A stretch of DNA of 64,000 bases, from the NCBI GenBank assembly GCA_030407315.1, contig JALQPE010002781.1:1-64000 (forward strand). Reading direction: 5' to 3'. Positions 12,047 through 22,621 of the stretch are shown one piece after another. The first letter of the stretch is position 1. Each line of letters begins with the position of its first letter. The position numbers were made by a program, and so were the translations under genes. The DNA comes from Asparagopsis taxiformis. Taxonomy: Eukaryota; Rhodophyta; Florideophyceae; Bonnemaisoniales; Bonnemaisoniaceae. The notes below the pieces were generated by a model. That model was not told where the DNA came from. It saw only the letters and a program-made list of their open reading frames with translations, and made no database searches.

Positions 12047-12710
12047 TGTAGTATACGTGTCAATTCCGAAATTGCAAATATTTACGTTTTCCGCGGAATT
12101 CGAATTTCGGCGGACACGACCGGCGACAGCAATGCACGAACATTGCTGGCGCATGCGCGCGCGCAACCGGCACACGTGTGCAACGAACGTACTGGCAACG
12201 GCCAACGGACCAACGGGTCCCTACGTGTGACCCACAAGGTCCTTTCCCATTCGGGGACGTTACGAGCGGTGTTTACACTGTAAAGCGATGCCATCGTGGC
12301 TATATAGGTATTGGCATCGTGCCGGGAGGGAAAGGGGACAATACATCGAACGAGCAACGGCTCTAGTCTACGACTGACTTCTACGTTTACGTTTACGTTT
12401 TGCCTAGCGAGGCTTCGTCTCCGTCGAGCTGCGTACTCCCTACCCATCGCCGCACGTAAGGCTGATTGCGTGTAGTGCCTCCGGGCTTGGTTGAGAGCGC
12501 CTCCGGTGACGTACCACCTGGTTTGCTAACGTAATCCTCGCGTGGATTGTTGCGTCGTGACGCTCGTGTCTACTCGCTAACCTATCTCTACCGTTCTACC
12601 TAACATACAGTCAAACACCAGCGGGTGGACTGTTCGTTCGTTTCGTTTCGTAAGGACAGCGTGTCCACTAGCTCGTACCAGCTACTTCGTCACCGAACTA
12701 TCGTTCCACA
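12047..12710 (+). repeat. Chromovirus 3' LTR, 664 bp
   Basis: Starts TGTAGTATAC and ends TTCCACA. The solo LTR at 40582-41242 has the same ends and gives the boundaries. Base 12711 onward (AACGCGATAG) is flank. Confidence 0.9.
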
Positions 12711-12762
12711 AACGCGATAGTGAGGGAGATGGGTGATCGACGATATGCTGACAGGTATTTCA

Positions 12763-12882
12763 TATTCTGGCTGGATACATATTCCGTATTCTGACTGGAT
12801 ACATATTCCGTATTCTGGCTGGATACGTATTTCCTATTCTAACCGGGTATTTATTTCCTATTCTGACCAGATATGTATTCCC
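12763..12882. repeat. Minisatellite, five units of 24 bp
   Basis: Units begin TATTCTGGCTGGATAC or close variants and end ATTCCG/TTTCC. Divergence rises along the array. A frame reads through it as an 8-residue repeat, but there is no sign that it is a gene. Confidence 0.9.
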
Positions 12883-13013
12883 TATTCTAGAGAGACGTAT
12901 TGTATACGAGCAGTTTCCTAAATGAGAGAATAAAATACGGTCCGATATGGGCCCTGAATTTACCATCCGCTGTAATTTCTTCCCTCCCGGTTTTCGCTGA
13001 TATATTGTATACT

Positions 13014-13226
13014 GGATGTCGGGTCCTAGTATTCCGCCATATGTACTAGAGAAAGTGGATGTCGGGCCCTAGTATTCCGCCATATGTACTAGAGAAAGTG
13101 GACGTCCGCATCCAAAAAAATTTTTGTTTTTTTTTGGACGCGGACGTTCATTTGTTCTAGTAAATCTCGGGGCCGACTAGGACCCGTACTAGAGAGACTG
13201 GACGTCCACGTCCACTTCCGAAAACA
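13014..13226. repeat. Two 43 bp direct repeats followed by hairpin repeat R, copy 2
   Basis: 13014-13056 and 13057-13099 are near-identical 43 bp units beginning GGATGTCGGG and ending TACTAGAGAAAGT. Repeat R follows (13097-13226) and matches window bases 1-128. The TACTAGAGA phrase recurs inside R, so the units and R look related. R ends next to the gag fragment. Confidence 0.75.
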
Positions 13227-13242
13227 AAGACGTATCTCTTGT

Positions 13243-13953
13243 TCAGATAATTTTTGGCGTAACAGAACTTGTATTATTCTGTACCGGTTGTAATTGTGTG
13301 TTCGCATTCGAATTATCTTGGAGGGCACCCTGTACTCGCAAGGAGGTGCGATGGAAAATATCTCGGCCATTCCAGAAGTCTTGTACTGTCTTCTTCAGCT
13401 CTGCATATGTTGTAGCACCACGGTACACAGCGAACTGGGCGAGTTCAGCATGATTCATAACGGCATTTCTAAGTAGGCCGAACTTGGCGGCATCATTGAA
13501 ATTGGCTTTTTGAAACAACTTTTCCATTTCACGGAGGGAACGAGGTATATCTTGATAGTCTAGGGATGCGGAAACAGCTTGACGAATGACATCTTCAACA
13601 CGTTCTTTTACCTTATAGTGTTCCAAAAAGGCTTCTTTCACTTTAGTATAGATGAGTGCATCCTCTGTTAACTGTCCGTTCCTTGCAAATCGGTGGTAGT
13701 ACAAATCGAATGCGTCACCTTCGAGGTGACAGAGTAGTTGGGTGGCCTTCTCTTCATCAGAGGCTGTTCGCATGGAAACCTGTTCGTAGGCAAAGAAAAA
13801 CTTGATAACGTTGGTAATACCATCGAAAATTAGGCTTGAGGGCTCGGCATCCCCGCCAGCCCTCCACAAGAGTACCATTGTCGCCCCTTTTCTGGTCGCC
13901 GTGACGGTCGGCGCACGCGATCGTTGTTTTTCTTGTGTTCCTCTCCAAAACAA
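13243..13953 (-). pseudogene. Orphan retrotransposon Gag fragment
   Basis: A minus-strand frame of about 236 residues shows a Retrotrans_gag-like helical domain: the segment with LLCHLEGDAFDLYYHRFA, then LEHYKVKERVEDVIRQ and later MEKLFQKANFNDAAKFG. No ATG starts it (TTG at the first position, TAG a few codons upstream) and no zinc knuckle or pol follows; repeat R begins a few bases past its stop. It is a remnant of another LTR element, whose clade I cannot assign. Confidence 0.65.
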
Positions 13954-15084
13954 GCGAATTGACCAAGTTTTAATCTAACCCTTATTCTAGTTTGACGAGT
14001 TGTCCCGTCCTCTTATAGCCGGCCAGACTAATATCTACTGTATCCCTCTAATGATGACCACAGATACTGACTTCAGCTTCCATTGTCCTTCAGTAGCCGT
14101 ACAATCATCACATAGGATCATGCATTCAATAAACTAACTAAAATGCTCATTCTGTAAAGTTGCTTCCAACCACTGCAATTTCTCTATTCCCCCATACTGC
14201 ATCAGTACCATGTTATCAATATGTTACATCAGACAGACAGATACAAACGTGTCCCACGCAACCACAGTATCAGTATCATACACACTGAATCTCGACTCCA
14301 GATTCTCCACGTGTCTGCACGTGTAGCCTACACGTTCAGATACTGATCCCTGCACAGTGTATCATAGAGAGCTATCAATGATGGAATCAATGAATCGCTG
14401 GATCCAGTCGAGTCAAGAGAGACCCTGCCGGTCAAGGAGACACAAGAATGAATATCGACACAGAACAGGCAAGTATCCGGTCAATGGCCGTGATGCAAAT
14501 TCCCAAATGCTGAATTCCCCTCCAGTCCACCACGCTCGACTACACCCTCACCTCCTTACCTCATTCCTGTCCGCCATACTATAAACCCGCCTACAATACA
14601 ACACGATACAATATAATAAATACAATGCAATGCAATACAACTGACAGAGCACATATGTTCCATGGACACTGCTTTACTCTGATTTCAGGCTTCTGCTTTC
14701 ATATCCTCTGCCGACACCTTACTGTGAATCCCACTGTCTTCTCCTCTCCTCTACAAGCCTACTCCCATTTTCACATTCCTCCCCGACATCTCACATCAAA
14801 CCATTTACTCATTCATCAACAATATTAAATGTAGAAGTGGAGAAATTTTCTCCACTTCTACCCCCACGTCCGCTATCCCCTAGCAGTCACACCTCCTTCC
14901 TTCTACATACCCTACCCCATCACACAAACCACCCACTCTCACAATCACATCCGGTTCACATTCACCTCCATACCCCACAACCAACCTGCAGTCACATATC
15001 ACACTTTCATCCTTATTCCCACATCAGTTACCCGCTTCCAAATATTTACCAATTCCCCTCTCCTCATCCGCCCACACTGTGTGT
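13954..15084. other. Non-coding, pyrimidine-rich toward the right
   Basis: No gene seen. The right half (about 14720-15084) is C/T-rich on the plus strand and continues as C/T-rich sequence at 20437-20590, on the other side of the copia A insertion, so it was one tract before insertion. Confidence 0.6.
14831..14861. repeat. Perfect palindrome, 15 bp arms, 1 base spacer
   Basis: Left arm GTAGAAGTGGAGAAA at 14831-14845, spacer T, right arm its exact reverse complement. Lies in non-coding sequence. Confidence 0.95.
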
Positions 15085-15089
15085 GTGGC

Positions 15090-15481
15090 TATGAATCAGG
15101 CATGTCAAGCTACAAACTGAACACGTGGCAGATGTTACTACGTGTGCTACCTATTATCCCGATCAGGTAACACGAGTCCACCAAACCAGTCCTGTTGCTT
15201 GCCACGTAATTAGTAGTTCAATGATTACAATTGTGGGTGGCAATTGCGTGTACAACTCTAACATGTGCGCTGCCCAATCCACCCACAATCGATAGCATTT
15301 AAGACGTCCATTGTAGAATAAACAGCAGGTGGAACAAGGGACAGCAGGAAGAGCAACGACCTTGAGATACACTCTCCTGCTCCGCCTCATCTGACCGCTA
15401 TTCGCCTCGCACATCAAGACAGCTACAGATATTGTGTAGCAGAAGGTGTCTTCGGTTCTGTTACAGACCTTTACCTTTAAA
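15090..15481 (+). repeat. Copia A 5' LTR
   Basis: Starts TATGAATCAGG and ends CTTTACCTTTAAA, non-canonical ends fixed by the GTGGC target duplication. Confidence 0.9.
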
Positions 15482-15492
15482 GTTATGGGCCA
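15482..15492 (+). promoter_or_regulatory. Copia A primer binding site (half-tRNA type)
   Basis: GTTATGGGCC directly after the LTR is complementary to the anticodon stem-loop of initiator tRNA-Met (GGGCCCATAAC), as in Drosophila copia, not to a tRNA 3' end. The gag ATG at 15485 lies inside it. Confidence 0.8.
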
Positions 15493-16375
15493 AGATACTG
15501 TCGATCTACCCTCTCGCCCGCGCTTCTCATGGGATGCTAGGTGTGTACCCTGGACGGATGGTAAAGGCAACCAAGAAGATTATGCTAGAGCTGTCATAAT
15601 GTGGAGGACGTTTCACAACAAGCTCCCTGACGGACATGCTGCCAAGATACTACCGTCGCTACAAGGAATTATGCTCCAATCACAGCTTTTTGGACGTGCT
15701 AGAGATCTTTGCATGAAAATAAGCTCAGACATTATAGAGAGTGAAGAAGGACCAGATGCTATTGTTAATGCAATTCACAAACGTGATGCACTAGCTGTTG
15801 TCAGTGAAGTCTATAGTGACTTTCTAGAGCTGCTCAACACCAAGAGAGGTAGAAGTGAATCATTTCGAAACTTTGAGCGCAGGTTCGAAGCAAAAACCAG
15901 CAAATTTAATTCCAATGCTGCTACTACAAAGCTACCGGAATCGCTTGTAGCCTTCATGCTTCTTGCCAATTCTGCCGTAGACAGTAACCAGCGCATCTCT
16001 GTACTTGCCTCCTCCGCTCCAAGAAACGCAAAGCTCACCCCAGCAAGCACCACTGATGACTTTCTCCAAGCTCTTTTGTATGAATCAATTGCATCTGTTA
16101 TAAGACAATGTGATAAGCCGAAAGGACAGATATCCGATCTGGCGATGCATGCTCATGCTACTAAGATGCCAAGACAGAAGAAGAAGCTCAGTCCTCGAGA
16201 GCTTGCTGATTTGAAATCGAAAAGCAGATGCAGAAAATGCAAAAAGATAGGCCATTGGGCGATAGATCACTCCACAGATCCAGATCTTGCATCTTCGAGC
16301 TCGCTACCTGATCCTACTATCCACCCCCGAAATGATAAGCCTAAGAACTCATCTCTTACCTTCGAAGGTTGTTGA
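15485..16375 (+). CDS. gag: Copia A Gag
   Basis: 296 residues from the ATG inside the PBS. The frame is also open through the LTR, but that part is not conserved coding. The body is a helical UBN2-like copia Gag (MWRTFHNKLPDGHAAKILP; later SVDSNQ and FLQALLYESIASVIRQC). Near the C-terminus a zinc knuckle CRKCKKIGHWAIDH keeps C, C and H, but has H in place of the last C. It ends in TGA at 16373-16375, and pol continues in the -1 frame just before that stop. The role is capsid formation and RNA packaging. Confidence 0.85.
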   Translation: MGQDTVDLPSRPRFSWDARCVPWTDGKGNQEDYARAVIMWRTFHNKLPDGHAAKILPSLQGIMLQSQLFGRARDLCMKISSDIIESEEGPDAIVNAIHKRDALAVVSEVYSDFLELLNTKRGRSESFRNFERRFEAKTSKFNSNAATTKLPESLVAFMLLANSAVDSNQRISVLASSAPRNAKLTPASTTDDFLQALLYESIASVIRQCDKPKGQISDLAMHAHATKMPRQKKKLSPRELADLKSKSRCRKCKKIGHWAIDHSTDPDLASSSSLPDPTIHPRNDKPKNSSLTFEGC

Positions 16376-19300
16376 TCAACATGGCTCGTATTACTCCAGC
16401 CATCTATGAATCGCCCCTGCATTATGCTGGTCCACTAGTTGACAATGCGGCTCCTTACAGTGGCTTAGGTGTCGACGAATTTCATCTGATCCAGCCAATT
16501 GTGTGCCCCAATTGGAGCGGCAGCTTAGACCCGCCCCCACCTGCAATTTCCGATCGCCCTTATTGGCAGCATGGATCTGGACTGCATAGCAGTGAATCGC
16601 GAAAGATCATTGGATCAGTGCTCCTCACTATGCGCACAAATGATGGAAATACAGTCAATGTCAGACACCTCGTCATTGAAGGATCATCACCTTGGGTTAT
16701 TGGCCGAAACATTGTTCGAAAATGCAACATTTTATATGATGATCGAAATATTTTACAGCTACCTATCCGCTCCTCCTCTGGGGAAAAAGACTTTGTACCA
16801 ATGATCGATGATGACATGCACTCGTATATTTCGTATAGCATGTTCATCAATGATGATGTCACACTTTCTACACGTGTTCACAAGTCATTCTTTTGTGCAA
16901 CTGCACAGCTTCCATCTGAAGAATCCTCAACACGTAGCATCTCCAAACAAATGTCTCTGGTTGACATTGTACACCGCCACGTGTGTGGGCATTCTTCGTA
17001 TGGAGATATCAAGACACTGCTGGTCAGAAATGGTTTGTGGAACAATGACACCAAGCGTTACCTCGCTCAAGTTATTGAAACGTGTAATGGCTGCAGACAT
17101 ACAAGCCAGCCGTCTCAGGCACGAAAAGTCTCACTCAGCTCAATGTGCAGAGAATTCAATCAAGTTGTATGCGTCGATCACTTTTTTCTGGACAACATGT
17201 GCGTGTTCCATGCAATGGACTCTGTAACACGTTATTCGGTAGGTACAGTTATCCCAGACACCTCTATGAATCATGCAGTCCGCGCTTTTGATGCTCATTG
17301 GCTATCCACATTCTGGACCCCTGAAAAAGTACTGTTCGATCCTGGATTCAAAGGATCAGATTTCACGAAATATCTAGAAGAACTCGGGGTTATGATTACA
17401 CCGCTCCCTGCTCGCCGCCACAACAAAAATGTGATTGTATCCAAACATAGAATTCTCCGTGACATATTTCTAAGACTGAAAGCTGAAAATGAAGATACTG
17501 ATGTGGTATTACTTATTCAACAATCATTCCGCATCTCCAACAATTTATATGGAAACAACGTATTAAGTGCACACGAACTTGCCAAAGGATATACAAGACC
17601 TGTAACTCCTGGTGCATCAATCATATGTGTCCCAGAAGAGCTCGATCAAGCTCAACAGAAGTTGCAAGCAAGGCAAAAATTGTCGCTAATATTGCCATCC
17701 AAAGCTACTACAGTTACACCTGTCCACGTTGGAGACCTCGTTGAAGTATTCATCAAACGATCTAACGAAAAACGCGGAAAATGGTCAAGTCCAAAAGCAG
17801 TCTTGAGTTCTGACAAATAACATCAAACTGTAAGTCTCCCAGGCAAAAATGGAAGAGTTATTCATGCTGCAGTCGAAGATATCCGACCTGCAATCACAGA
17901 GTCCCCTTTGGCAGTTGCAGTTCAATCAACTATAGATGAGTTGGACAGTGAAATAGAGTGTGGTATGACTGGACTCCAAGATTCTGACGAAGGCGACGTT
18001 ACAAGTGCTGCGCGATCTAAACATGATGCAGACTTTGACTTGAGCGAAGGCAAGAGTATTCGGCAAGATACATCTACTCATTCTGCACCTACTCCTCATT
18101 CAGCTAACACTATTGGACAGGCACCAGTACACTCCAACAAAAATGATTCACACACTTCAATATCTGTTGGTGACAAGATCGCTGTTTTTTGGCCAGACGA
18201 CGAAAAATATTACTCCGGTACAGTATCCAAGTACTTTCCACGAAGTGGAAAGCACAAGATTGTTTACGACGATGGACAATGCGAGACTCTTGATATGGAC
18301 ACCGAAATATGGAGAAATGATAGAATTGGCCAGTCGACATCTCTGTCTACCAATGAGATCTAAGTAGTGCCTGGCACTGAGCTGACAAGTCAAGAACGAG
18401 AAGCTACTCAACAGTACTACCAACGCTTTAATTCGAAAGAATTTTTATTGAATGATGCACAAGATTTACCCTCATTTGTTACACAAAATGCATACGAGAG
18501 AGAGGAAGACTCATTCAAGAAAACGGTACATGAGATACATGTGTCAGAAGTTCCCAAATCATCTAACATAATCTCAAGCCATGTATTATACAAGGTCAAA
18601 ACTTTGGATGATGGGTCTCGCCTAGTCAAAGCGCGTATTGCCCCTCATGGCGACAAAGACAGAGACAAGCATCTACTGCGAACAGATTCAGCAACCTGTC
18701 CGCCAGTAGGTTTACGGATACTCCTGTCCTTTTGCACTATGTTCCATTGGTGTCTTGTCAAGCTTGACGTGAAATCAGCCTTTCTGCAGTCTGGAGCCGC
18801 TCATAGAAACGTGTATGTCGTTCCACCACGTGAGTGCAAGAAAAGGATGTTCTACTGGCTGCTACTCACTGCCTCATATGGATTGGCCAATGCCAATGCC
18901 AAGTGGCAAGACCATAGTGATCTATTCCTTTTCCAGGTTGGATTTTTGCAACTTGCATATGTTCCCCAGTTATTCTACCTCACCTCCAACGATGAGTTGA
19001 AACTTATGGCAATCAAGGTTGTTGATGGTTTCTTATTCGCTGGACAACGACAGGATCTGCAGAAACTTGTGCAGCGCACAAGCAAAACATACGAACTGGG
19101 TACTATTGTCTTTAGTCCAGGAACCTTCAAGTTCTATGGAATCGATATCTTACACGACGAAGATGGCTCAATCACCCTATCTGGCGATGAAAAGCTCTTA
19201 TCTATCGAATTACTTGTTATTGATCGTATGAGACGGAAACAACAAAATGATATCCTTAATCAGATAGAGCTCACCGCATTCCGCTCGTTGAACGGCTCTA

Positions 19301-20013
19301 TTGGATAGCTTGGTGTTACCGCTAGTCCTTTCTGCTCTTTTGCATCAAGCTACATGCAACAAAAAGGAAGTAATCCCTCAGTTCATGATTTGGTCTCTCA
19401 GCAAAACATGTTGAAATGCCTGAAGAAGCTGGGCAGCAAAATATCATACAAAAGGCCTAAATCAGGCACAACTGTGAGGCTTTCCTTGCTGGTTTTCTCT
19501 GATGCGAGCGTTCCATCCGAAACTGGACAACTAGGATTTATTGCTGGTCTACTCTTTGGCGAGCTATGTCAAGACAGTATCATACACATACTCCATTGGT
19601 CTTCTGCCAAGTCCAGACGCCCTGTACGATCTACAGGAGCTGCTGAAACCCTCGCAGCCGGTATCAGTATTGATGAAGCCAAGATCCTTGTCAAAGCTTA
19701 CGAGACACTGCTTCAAATGCCGATTGACTTGATCCTGTGTGTAGATTCAAAAGAACTCTTTGATACGCTTTCGACGTGTCATGGAGCCACTGACAAAAGC
19801 ATACGCGGAGATGTCGCAGTAATCAGATACGAGTTTGAAACACAGAAAGTCAACAAAATCGTGTGGATTCCGGGAAAGTGCAACCTTAGAGACCCTTTGA
19901 CCAAGTGGAACAGCCCACTCACCCATCCGTTACAGTTACTGATGTACACAGGCGAGATGCCTCTATCTTTCCCTGACGCACAAACGCGCAAATCAGATCA
20001 GCCTCTGGGTTAA
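16369..20013 (+). pseudogene. pol: Copia A Pol: protease, integrase, Tudor-like, RT, RNase H; inactivated
   Basis: A single frame with stops at 17818-17820 (TAA), 18361-18363 (TAA) and 19306-19308 (TAG, where relatives have Trp). Protease site reads VDNAAPYSGLG instead of the DSG type. The integrase HHCC finger is present (HRHVCGHSSYG ... CNGCRH) and the D residues in VCVDHFF and VLFDPGFKGSDF, but the expected Glu in RHNKNVIVSKHR is Val. RT has LVKLDVKSAFLQSG, but the YVDD box reads VVDGFLFAG. RNase H shows LLVFSDASVPSE, RSTGAAETLA and LCVDSKEL. All four enzymes are probably inactive or impaired. Confidence 0.9.
18160..18315 (+). other. Tudor-like domain between copia A integrase and RT
   Basis: The segment starting VGDKIAVFWPDDEKYYSGTV and followed by KHKIVYDDGQCETLDMDTE has the beta-barrel spacing and aromatic positions of Tudor/Agenet-type chromatin readers (W and YY before G-V, then YDDG and E-LD-E-W). 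It sits between two stop codons of the broken frame. A role in targeting integration to marked chromatin, like chromodomains of chromoviruses, is inference. Confidence 0.7.
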
Positions 20014-20039
20014 GTCTCGAGACAACAAAAAAGGGTGAG

Positions 20040-20431
20040 TATGAATCAGGCATGTCAAGCCACAAACTGAACACGTGGCAGATGTTACTACGTGTGCTAC
20101 CTATTATCCCGATCAGGTAACATGAGTCCACCAAACCAGTCCTGTTGCTTGCCACGTAATTAGTAGTTCAATGATTACAATTGTGGGTGGCAATTGCGTG
20201 TACAACTCTAACATGTGCGCTGCCCAATCCACCCACAATCGATAGCATTTAAGACGTCCATTGTAGAATAAACAGCAGGTGGAACAAGGGACAGCAGGAA
20301 GAGCAACGACCTTGAGATACACTCTCCTGCTCCGCCTCATCTGACCGCTATTCGCCTCGCACATCAAGACAGCTACAGATATTGTGTAGCAGAAGGTGTC
20401 TTCGGTTCTGTTACAGACCTTTACCTTTAAA
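20040..20431 (+). repeat. Copia A 3' LTR
   Basis: Same length as the 5' LTR, about two differences, followed by the GTGGC duplication at 20432-20436. Confidence 0.92.
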
Positions 20432-20595
20432 GTGGCACACACCCTCCCTTCAAAATATTTCACTACACTACATACAATACCATCTTATCCCCTATACCCT
20501 TCTCCCCATTCAATGTATATTCCTGCTATCCCAACAACCCCTCCCCCACCCATCAGAAATAATCCATCAATCCCAGACCGTCATCGATGTGCATC

Positions 20596-20939
20596 TTTTG
20601 ATCGCATGTAGAACAATAATGTCGCTACGATGGTAGCTCTCTTGTTTATTTCCGTGGGAGGATAGCTAAATAGTGACGAATACCTTGTAATGCTTAGCAG
20701 AAGGTACAGATGTATAACCAGCCCGCCATCCTGCACTGCCGAAGGTTCAATATCGATAGAGAAACTTACCGAGGCGCAAAGGGTTGTTCTGTACTAGCTT
20801 GACCAATAGCCAGCAATTACATGCGCCGTGAAATCAAATCATATTAAATATCATCTTGGATTGATTTCACTGGTTTATACCGCCACGGTGAAACTGCACT
20901 CACTGATCATGTAGCAGAGAAATTGCACAAGTTGCACCA
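20596..20939 (-). repeat. Minus-strand Ty3 element 3' LTR
   Basis: Matches 37990-38335 with several substitutions and small indels. In element orientation it starts TGGTGCAACTT and ends near GATCAAAA. A purine-rich stretch (ACTGGAGGGGCC in element orientation) lies just upstream and may be the polypurine tract. Confidence 0.88.
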
Positions 20940-20961
20940 GGCCCCTCCAGTAAAAGAGGGG

Positions 20962-22590
20962 TTATGCTGAAGTCGCTTTAGCCACAATTGCCTGATCATG
21001 ATGAGTAGCTAAAAATTCAGAGATCATTAGAGGGATATCCTCTTTTAAATTGCCGAAGGGCTCCGAGGTGGGCTCTTCAGGGTCGAAAACTTCCCATTTA
21101 ACCTGAACTTCGTATCGCGCTTGATCAGTATTGTATCGAAGCCCAAGAAGACGTTCCACTTTGTTGAAATGTGGATTATTGTAAGCAACAGAATCAAGTA
21201 GCGCTTCAGTGACGTCTAGACTAGAGTCCGCATAGAACTTCAAACGATTGGCGTGTACCAAAATATGTGAGCCACTGATCAAATCCTCAGTTTCGTAGAG
21301 ATGATCCGATTTTGCTTTTATTACGCGGCGCGAGCCTCGCCATTTCACACGCAGCTTGTGTTCATCGTTCTTCAAACGCTGTGCCACCAATACGTAGTCA
21401 CTAACTTCAATATTAACCTTCTGAATGTGAGTTCGAGAATTATGTGCGTCAACAGCATTGTCTCTCTTCCGTGTGTGGCGTACAGAAACTTCCTTATGTA
21501 ATTTGTCCATGTGCTCCATAAGCTTAGAAACTAACACAAGTTTCTGAACTTTTATAAACGGTAACGAGCGTGTAGAAACTCCTGGAATTGGTTTGAGCGA
21601 ACGAAACGGGTTGTCTGCCTCAAGACCTGTGAAGGCCGTAATGGGTGCTACATTTCCATGCGAGGAACGCTTGGAATGATTGAGGATGCTTTGGATCAAT
21701 CGAACTATGCACGGACAGTCTTCTTCATTCAATCTGAACTCAGATAGCAATGCCCTGGCTGCACGTAAAACTTGTTTGCATACACTCTCCACAGTCCCAT
21801 TGGACTGTGGGCAGTAGGCAGTAGTGAAGTGGTGATGTGTATGGCGTCTTCGGTTGAGATTTTGCATTAAGAAATTCTTGAAATGTGAACTTCTATCTGA
21901 TACTCAGCTAAAACAAACTCCAAACAGTGAGAACCATATGAAAAGTACGTCCGCAGTGGTTTTAGCATCAGCAGCATGGCGTGGCTAAAGCCATACAAAT
22001 AAAGACGCATCATCTTTGAGGATGAGTATGTACGTCTCTCCAGTAGTGCTAGGACCCATGTATATGTAATCAAAATGTAGCAATTCATTAGGCTCATCCG
22101 AGTGGAGTGCATGGCCTAGCGGACGTGGGATCCTGGTACCATCCGCAGTGTTGAGACAATGTAGGCAAGACTTGCAGAACGAGTATACATCGTTTTTCAT
22201 ATTTTCCCAATGGAAACATTCCTTAATATGATTGTAAGTAGTTTGCGCGCCACAATGTCCTCTGCCGCAGTGCGCGATAACACAAATTCGAAACTGCAGC
22301 TCTACAGCCGTAGATTATGGAAGGTCGTTGGTGCAGGTATGTTTGATCTTGTATTCGGGGGAGGCATAAACGGAAGGAGACGATGAGTTTGGAAGCATAT
22401 AACAATGGTGATCAGGATGGTTTACGAGAGGAAAATGTCGTCTATCCTTGGGTGAGACTATCGGTAGTCCTGGGATGACTAGCAGTACTATATAGAGATA
22501 CGAGAAGTGTAAAGACAGTCGGTCAGGCAGAGAAAACCATTTTTGCGGGTATTCATACAGTGTCATTCCGGGAAGATGTACAAACAATTT
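20962..22590 (-). pseudogene. Integrase and chromodomain of the minus-strand Ty3 element
   Basis: In order on the minus strand: HHCC finger (AHCGRGHCGAQ ... CKSCLHC, about 22270-22160), first catalytic D in LHFDYIYMGPS, second D in VSDRSSHF near 21885, and E in CPQSNGTVESVCKQ. Then a C-terminal region with KLRVKWRGSRRV and a chromodomain-like end (YEVQVKWEVFDPEEPTSEP, about 21130-21060). The frame is broken several times. One stop, a TGA just before VSDRSSHF, replaces a Trp expected there. Confidence 0.85.
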
Positions 22591-22621
22591 GGTGGAGTTG
22601 TGCAGTGAATCATTTTGTACA

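Larger units (their letters stand above)
134..12710 (+). mobile_element. Ty3/gypsy chromovirus, about 12.6 kb, 5' LTR truncated
   Basis: Order: partial 5' LTR, gag, zinc-knuckle ORF, protease-RT-RNase H-integrase-chromodomain, long 3' non-coding region, antisense ORF, 3' LTR. The order RT-RNase H-integrase and the C-terminal chromodomain place it among chromoviruses. It is clearly GC- and CpG-richer than the elements around it. The 277 bp of shared LTR differ at only about three places, so insertion is recent, yet pol has two in-frame TAG codons. A diverged solo LTR of the same family lies at 40582-41242, so the family is not new here. The outer target duplication cannot be checked because the 5' end is missing. 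Confidence 0.9.
15090..20431 (+). mobile_element. Copia family A retrotransposon, complete, 5342 bp
   Basis: LTRs at 15090-15481 and 20040-20431 are both 392 bp and by eye differ at two bases. The 5 bp target duplication GTGGC lies at 15085-15089 and 20432-20436. Internally: half-tRNA PBS, gag, then protease-integrase-Tudor-RT-RNase H in one frame shifted -1 from gag. The integrase-before-RT order makes it Ty1/copia. Three stop codons and changed catalytic residues mean it cannot encode working enzymes, despite the young LTRs. Confidence 0.95.

Noticed and set aside
12763..12882. CRISPR-like array
   Set aside because: Units are contiguous with no unique spacers, and the genome is eukaryotic.
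12733..12921. A gene with an eight-residue repeat
   Set aside because: It is the translation of a 24 bp minisatellite; units diverge at codon positions without constraint.
15446..15484. Gag of copia A starting inside the LTR
   Set aside because: The upstream start is TTG or GTG type and lies in the LTR before the primer site; the same LTR frame in the 3' copy leads nowhere.
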